Below, piece after piece: positions 16,485 through 25,273 of a stretch of DNA of 34,245 nucleotides (position 1 is the stretch's first letter; every line of letters starts with the position of its first letter). The translations under genes and the position numbers were made by a program. Source of the DNA: Sphaerisporangium sp. (GTDB lineage Bacteria; Actinomycetota; Actinomycetes; Streptosporangiales; Streptosporangiaceae). The stretch is taken from NCBI GenBank assembly GCA_025964675.1, contig JAOPYI010000201.1:1-34245 (forward strand). Reading direction: 5' to 3'. The notes beneath the pieces were generated by a model. That model saw nothing but the letters and a program-made list of their open reading frames with translations, did not search any database and was not told the DNA's origin.

Positions 16485-17972
16485 TCACCTGGTGGCCTCT
16501 GCCCAGATCGCGGGGAACTCCGTGTGGGAGCGGTCGGCGGCCGCGCGTTCGATGCCGACGAGCAGGCCGTAGGTGAAGGTGTCCTCGCCGGCCTCGCGCG
16601 CCCGCTTGGCCTCGTCCAGCAGGATCTGCTGGGCCACGACGCCGTCCTGGTACAGCCCCAGGACCTCCTGCACGTCCTTGGCCCGCTTCGCCAGGTCGCC
16701 CGCCGGGGCGCCGAGCAGGGGCTTGAGCGCGTCGGCGGTGTACCTTGCGCGCTTGGCCGCCTTGCGCACCTCGTGCATGGCGGTCTCGCGCTGCTCGGTG
16801 TCGTCTATGGCCTGGGCCGCGTCGTACTTCCTGACCACGCGCCGCCAGCCCCTGTCGGCGACCTTCGCGAGCGTCTTCTCGGCGTCCTTGATGGCGAGCG
16901 GGGTGAGCGGCGGGTTGATGACCAGCGCGTCGAGCCTGTCCAGCAGGGCGAAGTAGCGCTCGCCGCTCATCGCCTCGTTGACGCGCGTGAGGGCTTCGCG
17001 CTCGCGTTCCAGCAGGTCCTCGCCGAGGCGGGCCCGGACCGGGCCGAGGACCAAGGCGGGATCGATCGTCTCCAGGTGGCGGGCGAACCGCTCGCGGATG
17101 ACCTCCAGGTCGCGGGCCTCGCCGAGCACGTTCGCGATCCAGCGCAGCTCGTCCTGGAGGCCGGAGGTCTCGGCGATCACCGCGGAGAAGGACTTGAGCG
17201 CGCTGCGCAGGCGGCGGCTCGTCACGCGCATCTGGTGGACGGCGTCGTCCCCCGCCTGCCGTACGCGGGGATCCTGGGCGGTCAGCTCGGCCACCTGGGA
17301 CTTCAGATAGTCGACCACGACCCGGCCGGCCGTACCGTCGTCCGGGTCGGCGAGCGGGCGGGTGGGGATCCGGGAACCGAGGAGGCGGGCGAGCTTGCTC
17401 TGGGCGTCGGCCCTGCGCGCGCCGGCCTTGCGCAGCACCTTGCCGACCCGCTTCAGCATGTCGGCGTCCCCGCCGACCAGCTCGGCCTCGACCTCGCGCC
17501 AGCGGTCGACCTGCCGGTCCTCCTCGGACACGGTGCCGAACACCGTGCCCTTGACCTGGTCGTCCGCGATCTCCAGCAGCGGCAGCCCGTCCGGGCCGCG
17601 CAGGCTGGTCACCTTGCGTACGGTCTCGAGCTCGGCGACCTGGAGAAGCCGCCTGCCCCTGGTGTACGCCTGGACGAGGCCGGCGAGCTCGGGTGGCACG
17701 ATCTTGGCGCTGCGCGTCAGCGGGTGGGTGACCTCCTCGCGAACGCCCTTGGCCTTCGGCAGCTTGAGATGCCACCCGGCGTCGTGACCTCCGCGCCGCC
17801 TGCGCAGGGTGATCCCGTGGGCCGCGAGGCTGAGGTCCGGCGTGTCGAAGTACAGGGCCACCAGCCGGTGGCTGACGAGGCTGACCGCCTCCGCGCAGCC
17901 CGGGACGCCGGAGAGGTCGGGGATCTCGAAGTCCACCGGCACATCGAACTTGTCTTCGATCTCGATCGCCAT
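16485..17972 (-). CDS. CYTH and CHAD domain protein
   Basis: A 495-residue protein. The N-terminal CYTH (triphosphate tunnel) domain begins with the ExExK motif EIEDK (4-8) and has LYFDTPDLSLAAHGITLRRRRGG. The C-terminal half (about 215-490) is a CHAD domain, a helical bundle of basic residues and conserved histidines (VHQMRVTSRRLRS with His246; MHEVRKAAKRARYTADAL with His400). CYTH domains bind triphosphates and include tripolyphosphatases. CHAD domains are known to bind inorganic polyphosphate and localise to its granules. It ends 10 bp from the convergent mutT1, beside ppk1, so a polyphosphate role is well supported by context. The ATG at 17972 is preceded by GGGG at a suitable spacing. 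Confidence 0.93.
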   Translation of the reverse strand: MAIEIEDKFDVPVDFEIPDLSGVPGCAEAVSLVSHRLVALYFDTPDLSLAAHGITLRRRRGGHDAGWHLKLPKAKGVREEVTHPLTRSAKIVPPELAGLVQAYTRGRRLLQVAELETVRKVTSLRGPDGLPLLEIADDQVKGTVFGTVSEEDRQVDRWREVEAELVGGDADMLKRVGKVLRKAGARRADAQSKLARLLGSRIPTRPLADPDDGTAGRVVVDYLKSQVAELTAQDPRVRQAGDDAVHQMRVTSRRLRSALKSFSAVIAETSGLQDELRWIANVLGEARDLEVIRERFARHLETIDPALVLGPVRARLGEDLLEREREALTRVNEAMSGERYFALLDRLDALVINPPLTPLAIKDAEKTLAKVADRGWRRVVRKYDAAQAIDDTEQRETAMHEVRKAAKRARYTADALKPLLGAPAGDLAKRAKDVQEVLGLYQDGVVAQQILLDEAKRAREAGEDTFTYGLLVGIERAAADRSHTEFPAIWAEATR

Positions 17973-18019
17973 GCTTACCCCGCAGTTAGCCGAATTTCGG
18001 GCATAGTGCCATATTTAGG

Positions 18020-18412
18020 TTAACTCGCTGTGGGCGCGCTACCCGTCGGCGTAGTCAGCGGCTCCAGGAGCTCGATGCGGTTGCCCACCGGGTCGTCCAC
18101 GTAGCAGCGCCGGAAGCCGGGCAGCAGGCCGTCGGGGCGCGCCTCGACGCCCGCCTTGCCCAGCCTCGTGACCAGCCCGGGAAGGTCGTCGACCAGCAGC
18201 CCGGGGTGGGCCTTGCGCGCGGGCCGGAAGTCGTCCTCGATGCCGAGGTGGAGCTCGACGGCGGGCCCGCGGAACCACACGCCTCCCCGCCTGGCCAGGT
18301 CGGGTGGCTTCGGCACCTCGGCCAGCCCGAGCACCCCCGAGTAGAAATCGCGAAGGACAGGCTCGCTGCCCGGCGGAGCCGCGAGCTGCACGTGGTGGAG
18401 TCCTGTGATCAC
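18020..18412 (-). CDS. VOC-family (glyoxalase/bleomycin-resistance) protein
   Basis: A 130-residue protein with the vicinal-oxygen-chelate fold: ITGLHHVQLAAPPGSE at the start, with a metal-type His in HHVQL, and the closing CYVDDPVGNRIELLEP with a Glu metal ligand. The reaction is unknown; the family includes dioxygenases, isomerases and binding proteins. The start is GTG at 18412, overlapping the tam stop by 4 bp (GTGA), so it is translationally coupled to tam and probably under the same regulator. Confidence 0.88.
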   Translation of the reverse strand: MITGLHHVQLAAPPGSEPVLRDFYSGVLGLAEVPKPPDLARRGGVWFRGPAVELHLGIEDDFRPARKAHPGLLVDDLPGLVTRLGKAGVEARPDGLLPGFRRCYVDDPVGNRIELLEPLTTPTGSAPTAS

Positions 18413-19191
18413 CGGCTGTCCTTCACTCGGGCGCGGTTCGCGACAACGAAGATACGGCGGAACGGGAAGGCCGTGCCGTACGGCTTGGGCGGGTAGACCT
18501 CGTCCAGCACCCGGGCGCAGTCGGCCAGGAACGCCTCCCGCCTGCCGGAAGCCAGCCGGTCGAGCATCGGCCGCAGGGCCGTACCCATGATCCAGTTCAG
18601 CACGGCGTTCTCACCGCGCAGCAGATGGATGTAGGTCGTCTCCCAGGCGTCGACCTCGCAGCCGAGCCCCGCGAGCAGCGCCAGGTAGCCGTCCGGACCG
18701 TCCACCGGGTCGTGGCGGACGAGGTCGCCGAGCTCCTGCTTCCAGGCGGCCGAACGGCACAGCTCCCTGACGGTCACGTGGCTCGGGGCGTCGAAGTTGC
18801 CCGGAACCTGGAAGGCGAGCCAGCCGCCTGGCCGCAGTGCATCGATCCAGCGCGGCAGCAGGTCACGGTGCTCGGGCACCCACTGCAGCACGGCATTGGA
18901 GACGATCACGTCGACCGGACGCCCGGGACTCCAGGAACGGACATCTCCCACGCTGAACGTGGGGCCGTCGGGTGCCCTGTCGATCATCGCGGGCGAGGAG
19001 TCGAGGCCGTGGACGGTCGCGTCGGGCCAGCGGCGGCTCAGCTCGGCGGTCAGCTCGCCCGTGCCGCAGCCTAGGTCGACGACGTAGCCGGGGCTCTCGG
19101 CGTGGACGCGCGCGACCAGCTCGAAGAAGGGGCGGGCACGCTCGTCGGCGTACCGGCCGTAAACCGTGGGGTCCCAAATATCTCTTGACAT
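18409..19191 (-). CDS. tam: Trans-aconitate 2-methyltransferase
   Basis: Tam uses S-adenosylmethionine to methylate trans-aconitate, a by-product that inhibits aconitase. The 260-residue protein begins MSRDIWDPTVYGRYADERARP, close to the E. coli Tam opening, and has the SAM motif VVDLGCGTGELTAELS (37-52), GLDSSPAMI and SNAVLQWVPEH. The ATG at 19191 lies inside an operator-like palindrome, has no ribosome site, and is a few bases beyond a -10-like box, so the message may be leaderless. The frame is open far upstream, but those codons cover the promoter region. It is divergent from the TamR-like gene, as in Streptomyces coelicolor. Confidence 0.93.
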   Translation of the reverse strand: MSRDIWDPTVYGRYADERARPFFELVARVHAESPGYVVDLGCGTGELTAELSRRWPDATVHGLDSSPAMIDRAPDGPTFSVGDVRSWSPGRPVDVIVSNAVLQWVPEHRDLLPRWIDALRPGGWLAFQVPGNFDAPSHVTVRELCRSAAWKQELGDLVRHDPVDGPDGYLALLAGLGCEVDAWETTYIHLLRGENAVLNWIMGTALRPMLDRLASGRREAFLADCARVLDEVYPPKPYGTAFPFRRIFVVANRARVKDSR

Positions 19192-19199
19192 CAAGATAA
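19179..19199. promoter_or_regulatory. Candidate TamR operator 1 (overlaps tam start)
   Basis: Contains CTTGA-CA-TCAAG with partly symmetric flanks (TATCT... and ...AGATAA). It includes the tam start codon. Its sequence matches operator 2 in inverted orientation. A MarR-type dimer bound here would block tam transcription or initiation. Confidence 0.65.
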
Positions 19200-19229
19200 T
19201 TCCTATCGGGACAGATGTCTCGATGTCAA
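19200..19229 (-). promoter_or_regulatory. Candidate tam promoter
   Basis: On the minus strand, TTGACA (19229-19224) and TAGGAA (19205-19200) are 18 bp apart. Transcription would begin within a few bases of the tam ATG at 19191, which suits a leaderless mRNA. The -35 box lies inside operator 2, so TamR binding would exclude polymerase. Confidence 0.45.
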
Positions 19230-19237
19230 GAGAGATA
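19217..19237. promoter_or_regulatory. Candidate TamR operator 2
   Basis: Shares GATGTCAAGAGA and a trailing ATA with the reverse complement of operator 1. Its core is CTCGA-TG-TCAAG. The two centres are about 35 bp apart and the sites face opposite ways, consistent with one regulator controlling both divergent genes. Confidence 0.6.
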
Positions 19238-19248
19238 GACTCGCCCGC

Positions 19249-19791
19249 ATGACGACGCGCCGGAGAGATGAGGCCGCCGAAGACTCCCCGCGGGACGAGG
19301 TCGACCAGCTCGTCATGTCCTGGCGGCAGGAGCGCCCCGACCTCGACGTCTCGCCACTTCAGGTGCTGAGCCGGGTCTCCCGGCTCGCCCGGCATCTCGA
19401 CCGCGCCCGCCGCGCGTCCTTCGCCGAGCACGGCCTCGAGTCGTGGGAGTTCGACGTGCTCACCACGCTGCGCCGGTCAGGCGAGCCGTACGAGCTGAGC
19501 CCGGGAGCCCTGCTGCGCGCCACTCTGGTCACCTCGGGCACGATGACCAACCGCATCGACCGGCTGGCCGCCGCCCGCCTGGTGCGCCGGCGCCCCGATC
19601 CGGAGGACCGGCGGGGCGTGCTGGTGTCGCTGACCGAGCTTGGACGGGCGCGCGTGGACGAGGCCTTCGCGGACCTGCTCAGGCGCGAGCGCGAGCTGCT
19701 CAAGGTCCTCGACGCGAACGACCAGCGGACGCTGGCCACCCTGCTGCGCACAATCCTCGTGCCTTTCGACTCGGCGGAGAACGGCGCCTGA
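19249..19791 (+). CDS. tamR: TamR-like MarR-family regulator
   Basis: A 180-residue MarR/PecS/HucR-group protein. It has the extra N-terminal helix with a Trp (MSWRQERPDLDVSPLQVLSR...), typical of the urate/aconitate-responsive branch, then the winged helix SPGALLRATLVTSGTMTNRIDRLAAARLVRRRPDPEDRRGVLVSLTELG. In S. coelicolor, TamR sits divergent to tam and responds to citrate, cis- and trans-aconitate and isocitrate; the same layout is seen here. The ATG at 19249 lacks a ribosome site, and TAGACT lies 8 bp upstream, so it may also be leaderless. It converges with the ABC-F gene (8-bp gap). The ligand is inferred from relatives. Confidence 0.9.
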   Translation: MTTRRRDEAAEDSPRDEVDQLVMSWRQERPDLDVSPLQVLSRVSRLARHLDRARRASFAEHGLESWEFDVLTTLRRSGEPYELSPGALLRATLVTSGTMTNRIDRLAAARLVRRRPDPEDRRGVLVSLTELGRARVDEAFADLLRRERELLKVLDANDQRTLATLLRTILVPFDSAENGA

Positions 19792-19799
19792 GAAGGGGC

Positions 19800-21611
19800 C
19801 TACTCGCCGAGCCTCTCGGCGAGCTCCATCCATTCGAGCTCGACCGACTCCTTCTGCGCGTGGAGGTCCTTCAGCTCGGCGTCGAGGGACGCGAGCCTGC
19901 CGTAATCGGAGGCCGCGTCGGCCATGGCGGCGTGCAACGTCGTCTCGCGCCCGCTGATCTTGTTGAGCTGGCGCTCCAGCCTGGACAGCTCCTTCTGGGC
20001 CTCGCGCAGCTCCTTGGCGGACGGCCCGGAGGGCGCGGCCTCCTGCCCCGCTTCGCCGGCGGCCGTACCTGAGGGGCCTGATGGGGAGGAGCCGGCGCGG
20101 GCGGTCAGGGCCGTGCCCGACGAGCGGCGCTGGAGATACTCGTCGACGCCTCCGGGCAGGAGCGACAGGCTGCCGTCGCCCAGCAGGGCCACGGACCGGT
20201 CGGTCACCCGCTCAAGGAAGTAGCGGTCGTGGCTGACCAGGATCAGCGTGCCCGGCCAGGCGTCGAGCAGGTCCTCCAGCTCGTTCAGCGTCTCGATGTC
20301 GAGGTCGTTGGTGGGCTCGTCGAGCAGGAGCACGTTGGGGTCGTCCATGAGCAGCCGCAGCAGCTGCAGGCGGCGGCGCTCACCGCCGGACAGGTCGCCG
20401 ACGACCTTCCACTGGGCGTCGCCGCGGAAGCCGAGACGCTCGAGCAGCTGCGAGGCCGTCCACTCGCGCTTGCCGACCTGGATGAACTGGCGGATCTCCT
20501 CGACGGTCTCGAGCACGCGCCGCCCCGGGTCGAGCTCGGCCAGCTCCTGCGACAGGTGCGCGAGGCGGACGGTCTTGCCCCGGACGACCTTGCCGGAATC
20601 GGCCTTGACGGCGTCGGCCAGCAGCCGCAGCACCGACGACTTGCCCGAGCCGTTCACCCCGATCAGCCCGACACGGTCGCCGGGACCGAACTGCCAGGTG
20701 CAGCGGTCGAGCACGAGCGGGCCCTGGCCGGGGCCGCCGGCGTGCAGGGTGACGTCGTCGAGGTCGTAGACGGTCTTGCCGAGCCGCGCGGAGGCGAACT
20801 TCACCAGCTCGACGGTGTCCCTCGCGGGAGGCTCGTTGGCGATGAGCGCCTGGGCCGCGTCGATGCGGAATTTGGGCTTGGAGGTGCGCGCGGGCGGGCC
20901 ACGGCGCAGCCAGGCGATCTCCTTGCGCATGAGGTTCTGGCGGCGGTCCTCTGTGGCCTGGGCGACGCGCGCCCGCTCGGCCTTGGCGAGGACGTACGCG
21001 GCGTACCCGCCCTCGTAGCGCTGGACGGTGCCGTCCACGACCTCCCAGGTGCGCGTGGCGACCTCGTCGAGGAACCACCGGTCGTGGGTGACGACGAGCA
21101 GGGCGGACCTGCGGCCTGACAGGTGCTTCGCCAGCCAGGCGATGGCCTCGATGTCGAGGTGGTTGGTCGGCTCGTCGAGGATGACCAGGTCGTGCTCCTC
21201 GATCAGCAGCCGGGCCAGGGCCGTGCGCCGCCGCTCGCCTCCGGAGAGCTCGCCGACCTTGGCCGACAGCTCGATGTCGCCGAGGAGGTTGGCCAGGATC
21301 TCTCTGACCGCCTGGTCGCCCGCCCACTCGTGCTCGGCCCGGTCTGCGAGCACGACCTGCCGCACGGCCAGCGTGGGGTCGAGGTCGTCACCCTGGGACA
21401 GGACGCCGATGCGGAGGCCGCGGGTGTGGGTCACCCTGCCGCCGTGGGGCTTGACGGTGCCCGCGATCACCGAGATGAGCGTGGTCTTGCCGTCGCCGTT
21501 GCGCCCGACGACGCCGATGCGGTCACCCGCCTCGATGCCGAGGGACACCTCGCCGAGCAGTGGCTTCGGACCGTAGGCATGGGAGACGGATTCGAGGTTT
21601 ACCAGATTCAT
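19800..21611 (-). CDS. ABC-F family ATPase (Uup-like)
   Basis: A 603-residue soluble protein with two ABC ATPase domains and no membrane part. The first Walker A is GVVGRNGDGKTT and the first signature is GELSGGERRRTALARLL followed by LDEPTNHLD. The second set is GLIGVNGSGKSS, GDLSGGERRRLQLLRLL and LDEPTNDLD. A Ser/Gly/Pro-rich linker leads to a C-terminal coiled coil (about 535-600), as in Uup. ABC-F proteins act on ribosomes as translation factors, or as antibiotic protection proteins. The linker and coil favour a housekeeping Uup-like role, but protection cannot be excluded. The ATG at 21611 is chosen over a TTG three codons upstream. It follows ispE on the same strand. Confidence 0.92.
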   Translation of the reverse strand: MNLVNLESVSHAYGPKPLLGEVSLGIEAGDRIGVVGRNGDGKTTLISVIAGTVKPHGGRVTHTRGLRIGVLSQGDDLDPTLAVRQVVLADRAEHEWAGDQAVREILANLLGDIELSAKVGELSGGERRRTALARLLIEEHDLVILDEPTNHLDIEAIAWLAKHLSGRRSALLVVTHDRWFLDEVATRTWEVVDGTVQRYEGGYAAYVLAKAERARVAQATEDRRQNLMRKEIAWLRRGPPARTSKPKFRIDAAQALIANEPPARDTVELVKFASARLGKTVYDLDDVTLHAGGPGQGPLVLDRCTWQFGPGDRVGLIGVNGSGKSSVLRLLADAVKADSGKVVRGKTVRLAHLSQELAELDPGRRVLETVEEIRQFIQVGKREWTASQLLERLGFRGDAQWKVVGDLSGGERRRLQLLRLLMDDPNVLLLDEPTNDLDIETLNELEDLLDAWPGTLILVSHDRYFLERVTDRSVALLGDGSLSLLPGGVDEYLQRRSSGTALTARAGSSPSGPSGTAAGEAGQEAAPSGPSAKELREAQKELSRLERQLNKISGRETTLHAAMADAASDYGRLASLDAELKDLHAQKESVELEWMELAERLGE

Positions 21612-21660
21612 CGCCTGCAAAGCCTATCCGCAGCCCAACGCGCGTCGTGTCACGCCGAAG

Positions 21661-22581
21661 TCAACGCTGGGCGGGCACGATGGTCGCTCCGGGGACCGGG
21701 CCGTAGGCCGTGACGAGCGAACGGCACACGCCCGAGAGGTCGAGGGCGATCGACAGGTCGCTCGCCTGGGCCTCCGACTCCACGAGGAAGGCGCAGGTGG
21801 GACCCGACCCCGAGACCAGCGCCCCGAGCGCGCCCCGCTCCCGGCCGGCGGCCAGAGTGCGCGCCAGGGGGCGGCACAGCATCAGCGCGGCGGGCTGGAG
21901 GTCGTTCACGAGAGCCTTGCCGAGCGTCTGCGCGTCGCCCGCCGCAAGGGCCCCCATGAGCAGCTCGGCGGGCTGGGGCCAGCCGGCCTGCTCCCCGATG
22001 GCCTCGCGCAGCCGATCGCACTCGGCGTACACCTTGGCGGTCGACAGGCCGCCCTCGGCGAGCGCGAACACCCAGTGGAAGCGGCCGGCGGCCGCGACCG
22101 GCGCCAGCTTCTCCCCCCTGCCGGTGCCGACCGCCGTGCCGCCGAGGAGGGCGAAGGGCACGTCGCTTCCGAGATCGGCGCCGATCTCCATGAGCTCCCG
22201 CGTGGACAGGCCGAGGCCCCACAGCTCGTTGCAGGCCACCAGCGCGGCGGCCGCGTCGGCGCTGCCTCCCGCCATGCCGCCGGCGACGGGGATCGCCTTG
22301 CGGATCAGCAGGCGCGCGCCCAGCGGCCGTCCGGCGCGCGCGGCGAGGGCATGGGCGGCCTTCACCGCGAGGTTCTCCCCGTCGAGGGGCACCGCCCCCG
22401 CGGACTCGCCCTCGACGGCCACCGTGGAGGCCCCGCCGGGACCACCCGAGGCCGTGACCTCGTCGAAGAGTGAGACGGCGTGGAAGACGTTCACCAGGTC
22501 GTGGTAGCCGTCGTCACGCGGCGGCCCCACGGAGAGCTGCAGGTTGACCTTGGCGGGCACCCGGACGGTCACGGAAGTCAC
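21661..22581 (-). CDS. ispE: 4-diphosphocytidyl-2-C-methyl-D-erythritol kinase
   Basis: IspE is the GHMP kinase of the MEP pathway for isoprenoid precursors. The 306-residue protein has [27 protein letters not shown] at the start (catalytic-region Lys11), the ATP-binding [17 protein letters not shown] (98-114) and the late [12 protein letters not shown]. It overlaps rsmA by 4 bp (ATGA at 22578-22581), so it is translationally coupled, an order conserved with M. tuberculosis Rv1010-Rv1011. Confidence 0.97.
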   Translation of the reverse strand: MTSVTVRVPAKVNLQLSVGPPRDDGYHDLVNVFHAVSLFDEVTASGGPGGASTVAVEGESAGAVPLDGENLAVKAAHALAARAGRPLGARLLIRKAIPVAGGMAGGSADAAAALVACNELWGLGLSTRELMEIGADLGSDVPFALLGGTAVGTGRGEKLAPVAAAGRFHWVFALAEGGLSTAKVYAECDRLREAIGEQAGWPQPAELLMGALAAGDAQTLGKALVNDLQPAALMLCRPLARTLAAGRERGALGALVSGSGPTCAFLVESEAQASDLSIALDLSGVCRSLVTAYGPVPGATIVPAQR

Positions 22582-23489
22582 GGGATCCGATGGTAACGCT
22601 CAGTCCCGCCCATGACAGGCCGGTTCTCGGCGATCCTGGCGAAGTCCTCGACGCGGAGCTGCTCCCCGCGCTCCGACGGGTTGACGCCCGCCGCCCGCAG
22701 CGCCGCCTCGGCCGCCGAGGCCGTGCCCGCCCACGAGGCCAGCGCGGCCCGCAGGGTCTTGCGGCGCTGCGCGAACGCCGCGTCGATCACCGCGAAGACC
22801 TCCTCGCGGGACGCGGTGGTCTCCGGCGGCTCGCGGCGGGACATCGCCACGAGCCCGGAGTCGACGTTCGGAACCGGCCAGAAGACCGTGCGGCCGACCG
22901 GCCCGGCGCGGCGCACGTCGGCGTACCACGCGGCCTTGACCGACGGCACGCCGTACACCTTGGAGCCCGGCCCCGCGGCCATGCGGTCGGCCACCTCGGC
23001 CTGGACCATCACCAGCCCTCTGCGGAGCGAGGGGAGCACCTCCAGCAGATGGAGCACGACGGGCACGGCGACGTTGTAGGGCAGGTTGGCCACCAGGGCC
23101 GTCGGTTCCTCCCCGAGCTCCTCCGGGCGTACGCGCATCGCGTCGGCGCGGACGACCGTGAGCCGGTCGGCCAGGGACGGCGCCCGGTCGGCGACCGTCA
23201 GCGGGAGCTGGGTGGCGAGGACGGGGTCGATCTCGACCGCGATCACCCGCCGGGCCTCGGGGAGCAGGGCCAGTGTGAGGGACCCGAGCCCTGGCCCGAC
23301 CTCGATGACCACGTCGTCGGGCGAGATTTCGGCCACCCGGGCGATGCGCCGGACCGTGCCGCCGTCGATGACGAAGTTCTGCCCGAGCCGCTTGGTCGGA
23401 CGAAGATCGAGCTTGTCCGCCAAATTACGTATTTCTACCGGACCGAGCAGGCTAACAATTGAGCTCCCCATCCACCCAGTGTCCCGCAC
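22578..23489 (-). CDS. rsmA: 16S rRNA (adenine1518-N6/adenine1519-N6)-dimethyltransferase
   Basis: RsmA (KsgA) dimethylates two adjacent adenines near the 3' end of 16S rRNA late in 30S assembly. The 303-residue protein has [16 protein letters not shown], the SAM motif [16 protein letters not shown] (61-76) and the catalytic NLPY (135-138). The GTG at 23489 is chosen because GAGGA lies 7 nt upstream; an ATG at 23471 is an alternative. It is divergent from the kinase gene. Erm methylases share the fold, but genomic context and the motifs fit RsmA. Confidence 0.96.
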   Translation of the reverse strand: MRDTGWMGSSIVSLLGPVEIRNLADKLDLRPTKRLGQNFVIDGGTVRRIARVAEISPDDVVIEVGPGLGSLTLALLPEARRVIAVEIDPVLATQLPLTVADRAPSLADRLTVVRADAMRVRPEELGEEPTALVANLPYNVAVPVVLHLLEVLPSLRRGLVMVQAEVADRMAAGPGSKVYGVPSVKAAWYADVRRAGPVGRTVFWPVPNVDSGLVAMSRREPPETTASREEVFAVIDAAFAQRRKTLRAALASWAGTASAAEAALRAAGVNPSERGEQLRVEDFARIAENRPVMGGTERYHRIP

Positions 23490-23614
23490 CGAACAGTCCT
23501 CAAAGGAAGGTGACAGATCATCTCAAGGGCTCAACCAGCCGTAACCGATCTTCAAGCGGGAGGAAAGTGGGCACGGATAGTGTGGCCGCGCCCGGAAGCA
23601 AGGAGGCGTCGTCA

Positions 23615-25273
23615 ATGGATCGTGCCGGTGCGGAACCGTTGGGCCCCAGCGATCCCCCACGGATCGGGCCCTACCGCTTGCTCGGCCGGATCGGCCAGGG
23701 CGGGATGGGCACGGTGTACCTCGCCGAGGCGCCCACCGGCAGGTCCGTCGCGGTCAAGGTGGTCAAGGCCGAGTTCACCGTCGACGAGGGTTTCGCCGTG
23801 CGGTTCCACTCGGAGGTGGCCAACGCCCGGCGGGTGGCGTCGTTCTGCACGGCGCAGGTGCTCGACAACGGCAACGCCGACGACGGCCGCCCGTACATGG
23901 TCACCGAGTACATCCCCGGCACCCCGCTTTCCCAGCAGATCTCGCGGTACGGCGCCCTGGAGGCCGGAACGCTGCACGGCGTCGCGATCGGCGTGGCCGC
24001 CGCCCTCGCCGCCATCCACGTCGCCGGCCTCGTCCACCGCGACCTCAAGCCCGCCAACGTGATCCTTTCGATGTCCGGTCCCCGCGTCATCGACTTCGGC
24101 ATCGCCCGCGCGCTGGACGCCACACATGGACTGACCAGGTCCGGCGAGCTGCTCGGCAGCCCCGGCTGGTGGGCGCCCGAGCAGGTGCGCGGCGAGGAGG
24201 TCACCCCGGCGGCCGACGTCTTCGCCTGGGGGTGCCTGATCGCCTACGCCGGCAACGGCCGGCACCCGTACGGGCGCGGCGACATGCTGACGCTCGCCTC
24301 CCGCGTGCTCACCACCAGCCCCGACCTCGGCACGCTCCCCGCGCCGCTCGACCGGCTGGTACGGCTCGCCACCGAGCCCGATCCGCAGCGCAGGCCCTCC
24401 GCCCAGGACCTGCTCATCGCCCTGGTGGGCGGCGATCCGGCGCGGCCGGTCCCCGCCGAGGTGCCGACGCTCACCGGGCCCGTGGACCCCCCGACGCTCA
24501 TGGCCACCGAGTTGCTCCACGAGTCCTGGGAACCGCCCCCCAACGTCGCCGCCGACGACGCGGGCATCGGCGACGACACCCGGCCGGGCGCGTCCCTGCC
24601 AGGAATCGCGTTCGAGCCGCCGGCCTCGCGGGCCGAGGTCGCCGGTCCCGGGCACTCCGGCGCGCGGGCCGAGGACACCCGCCCTCCGGCCGTCACGACC
24701 GCGGCCACGATGCCGTCCTTCGCATCCGATCCGGAGACGGGCGGGCGCCCGCGCAGGTGGCTGCTGCCGGCGCTCACCGTGCTGACGGGCCTTCTCGTGA
24801 CGGGCGGGGTGCTGGTGATGGTGGTCTCCAGCCGCTCCGCGGTTCGTGCGACGGGCGTCGCCGCCGTCACCGCCCGCGTCGCTCCCTCCGCCACACCGGA
24901 GAACGACGTGGGCCGCCGGTTCACGGTGGGTTCCTACATCGACGACCCGCAGTTCGTCATCCCGCGCCCGGCCCGGTGCGGCCTGACCTCGTACGAGGGC
25001 GCCACGCCGCAGAAGGGCCGCCTCTGCGTGATCGGCTGGACGCTGATGAACCCCGGCGGCACCACCGCCTCGACCGACTCCACGCCGCCGACCCTGGTGG
25101 ACGACCGTGGCGGCGAGCACCAGGCGCTCCAGGCCTCCAGTCAGGTGCCCGGCACCCTTGCCCCCGGTGGAAAGGTCGACGGCGTGTTCGTCTACGACCT
25201 GCCTGCCGCACGCGACGCGGCCACGCTGAAGGTGCGGGTCTCCGACTCCCAAGCGATCGAGGTACGGCTGTGA
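23615..25273 (+). CDS. Membrane Ser/Thr protein kinase with extracellular Ig-like domain
   Basis: A 552-residue Hanks-type kinase. The kinase domain (about 20-270) has the glycine loop GRIGQGGMGTVYLAE, Lys48 in AVKVV, HRDLKPANV (141-149), DFG (160-162) and APE (187-189), so it looks active. A Pro/Ala/Thr-rich juxtamembrane region (270-380) leads to one transmembrane helix (382-405). The outside part (430-552) is one domain with two cysteines (455, 471) and the pattern WTLMNPGG...LVDDRGGEH...VFVYDLP, resembling DUF4352/telokin-like domains. It has no PASTA repeats. AAGGAGG 8 nt before the ATG at 23615 fixes the start. The stop overlaps the next gene by 4 bp. The signal and substrates are unknown. 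Confidence 0.92.
   Translation: MDRAGAEPLGPSDPPRIGPYRLLGRIGQGGMGTVYLAEAPTGRSVAVKVVKAEFTVDEGFAVRFHSEVANARRVASFCTAQVLDNGNADDGRPYMVTEYIPGTPLSQQISRYGALEAGTLHGVAIGVAAALAAIHVAGLVHRDLKPANVILSMSGPRVIDFGIARALDATHGLTRSGELLGSPGWWAPEQVRGEEVTPAADVFAWGCLIAYAGNGRHPYGRGDMLTLASRVLTTSPDLGTLPAPLDRLVRLATEPDPQRRPSAQDLLIALVGGDPARPVPAEVPTLTGPVDPPTLMATELLHESWEPPPNVAADDAGIGDDTRPGASLPGIAFEPPASRAEVAGPGHSGARAEDTRPPAVTTAATMPSFASDPETGGRPRRWLLPALTVLTGLLVTGGVLVMVVSSRSAVRATGVAAVTARVAPSATPENDVGRRFTVGSYIDDPQFVIPRPARCGLTSYEGATPQKGRLCVIGWTLMNPGGTTASTDSTPPTLVDDRGGEHQALQASSQVPGTLAPGGKVDGVFVYDLPAARDAATLKVRVSDSQAIEVRL

Noticed and set aside
19800-21611. An antibiotic-resistance ABC-F protein.
   Set aside because: The coiled-coil tail and housekeeping surroundings fit a Uup-like factor better; no resistance or biosynthetic genes are nearby.
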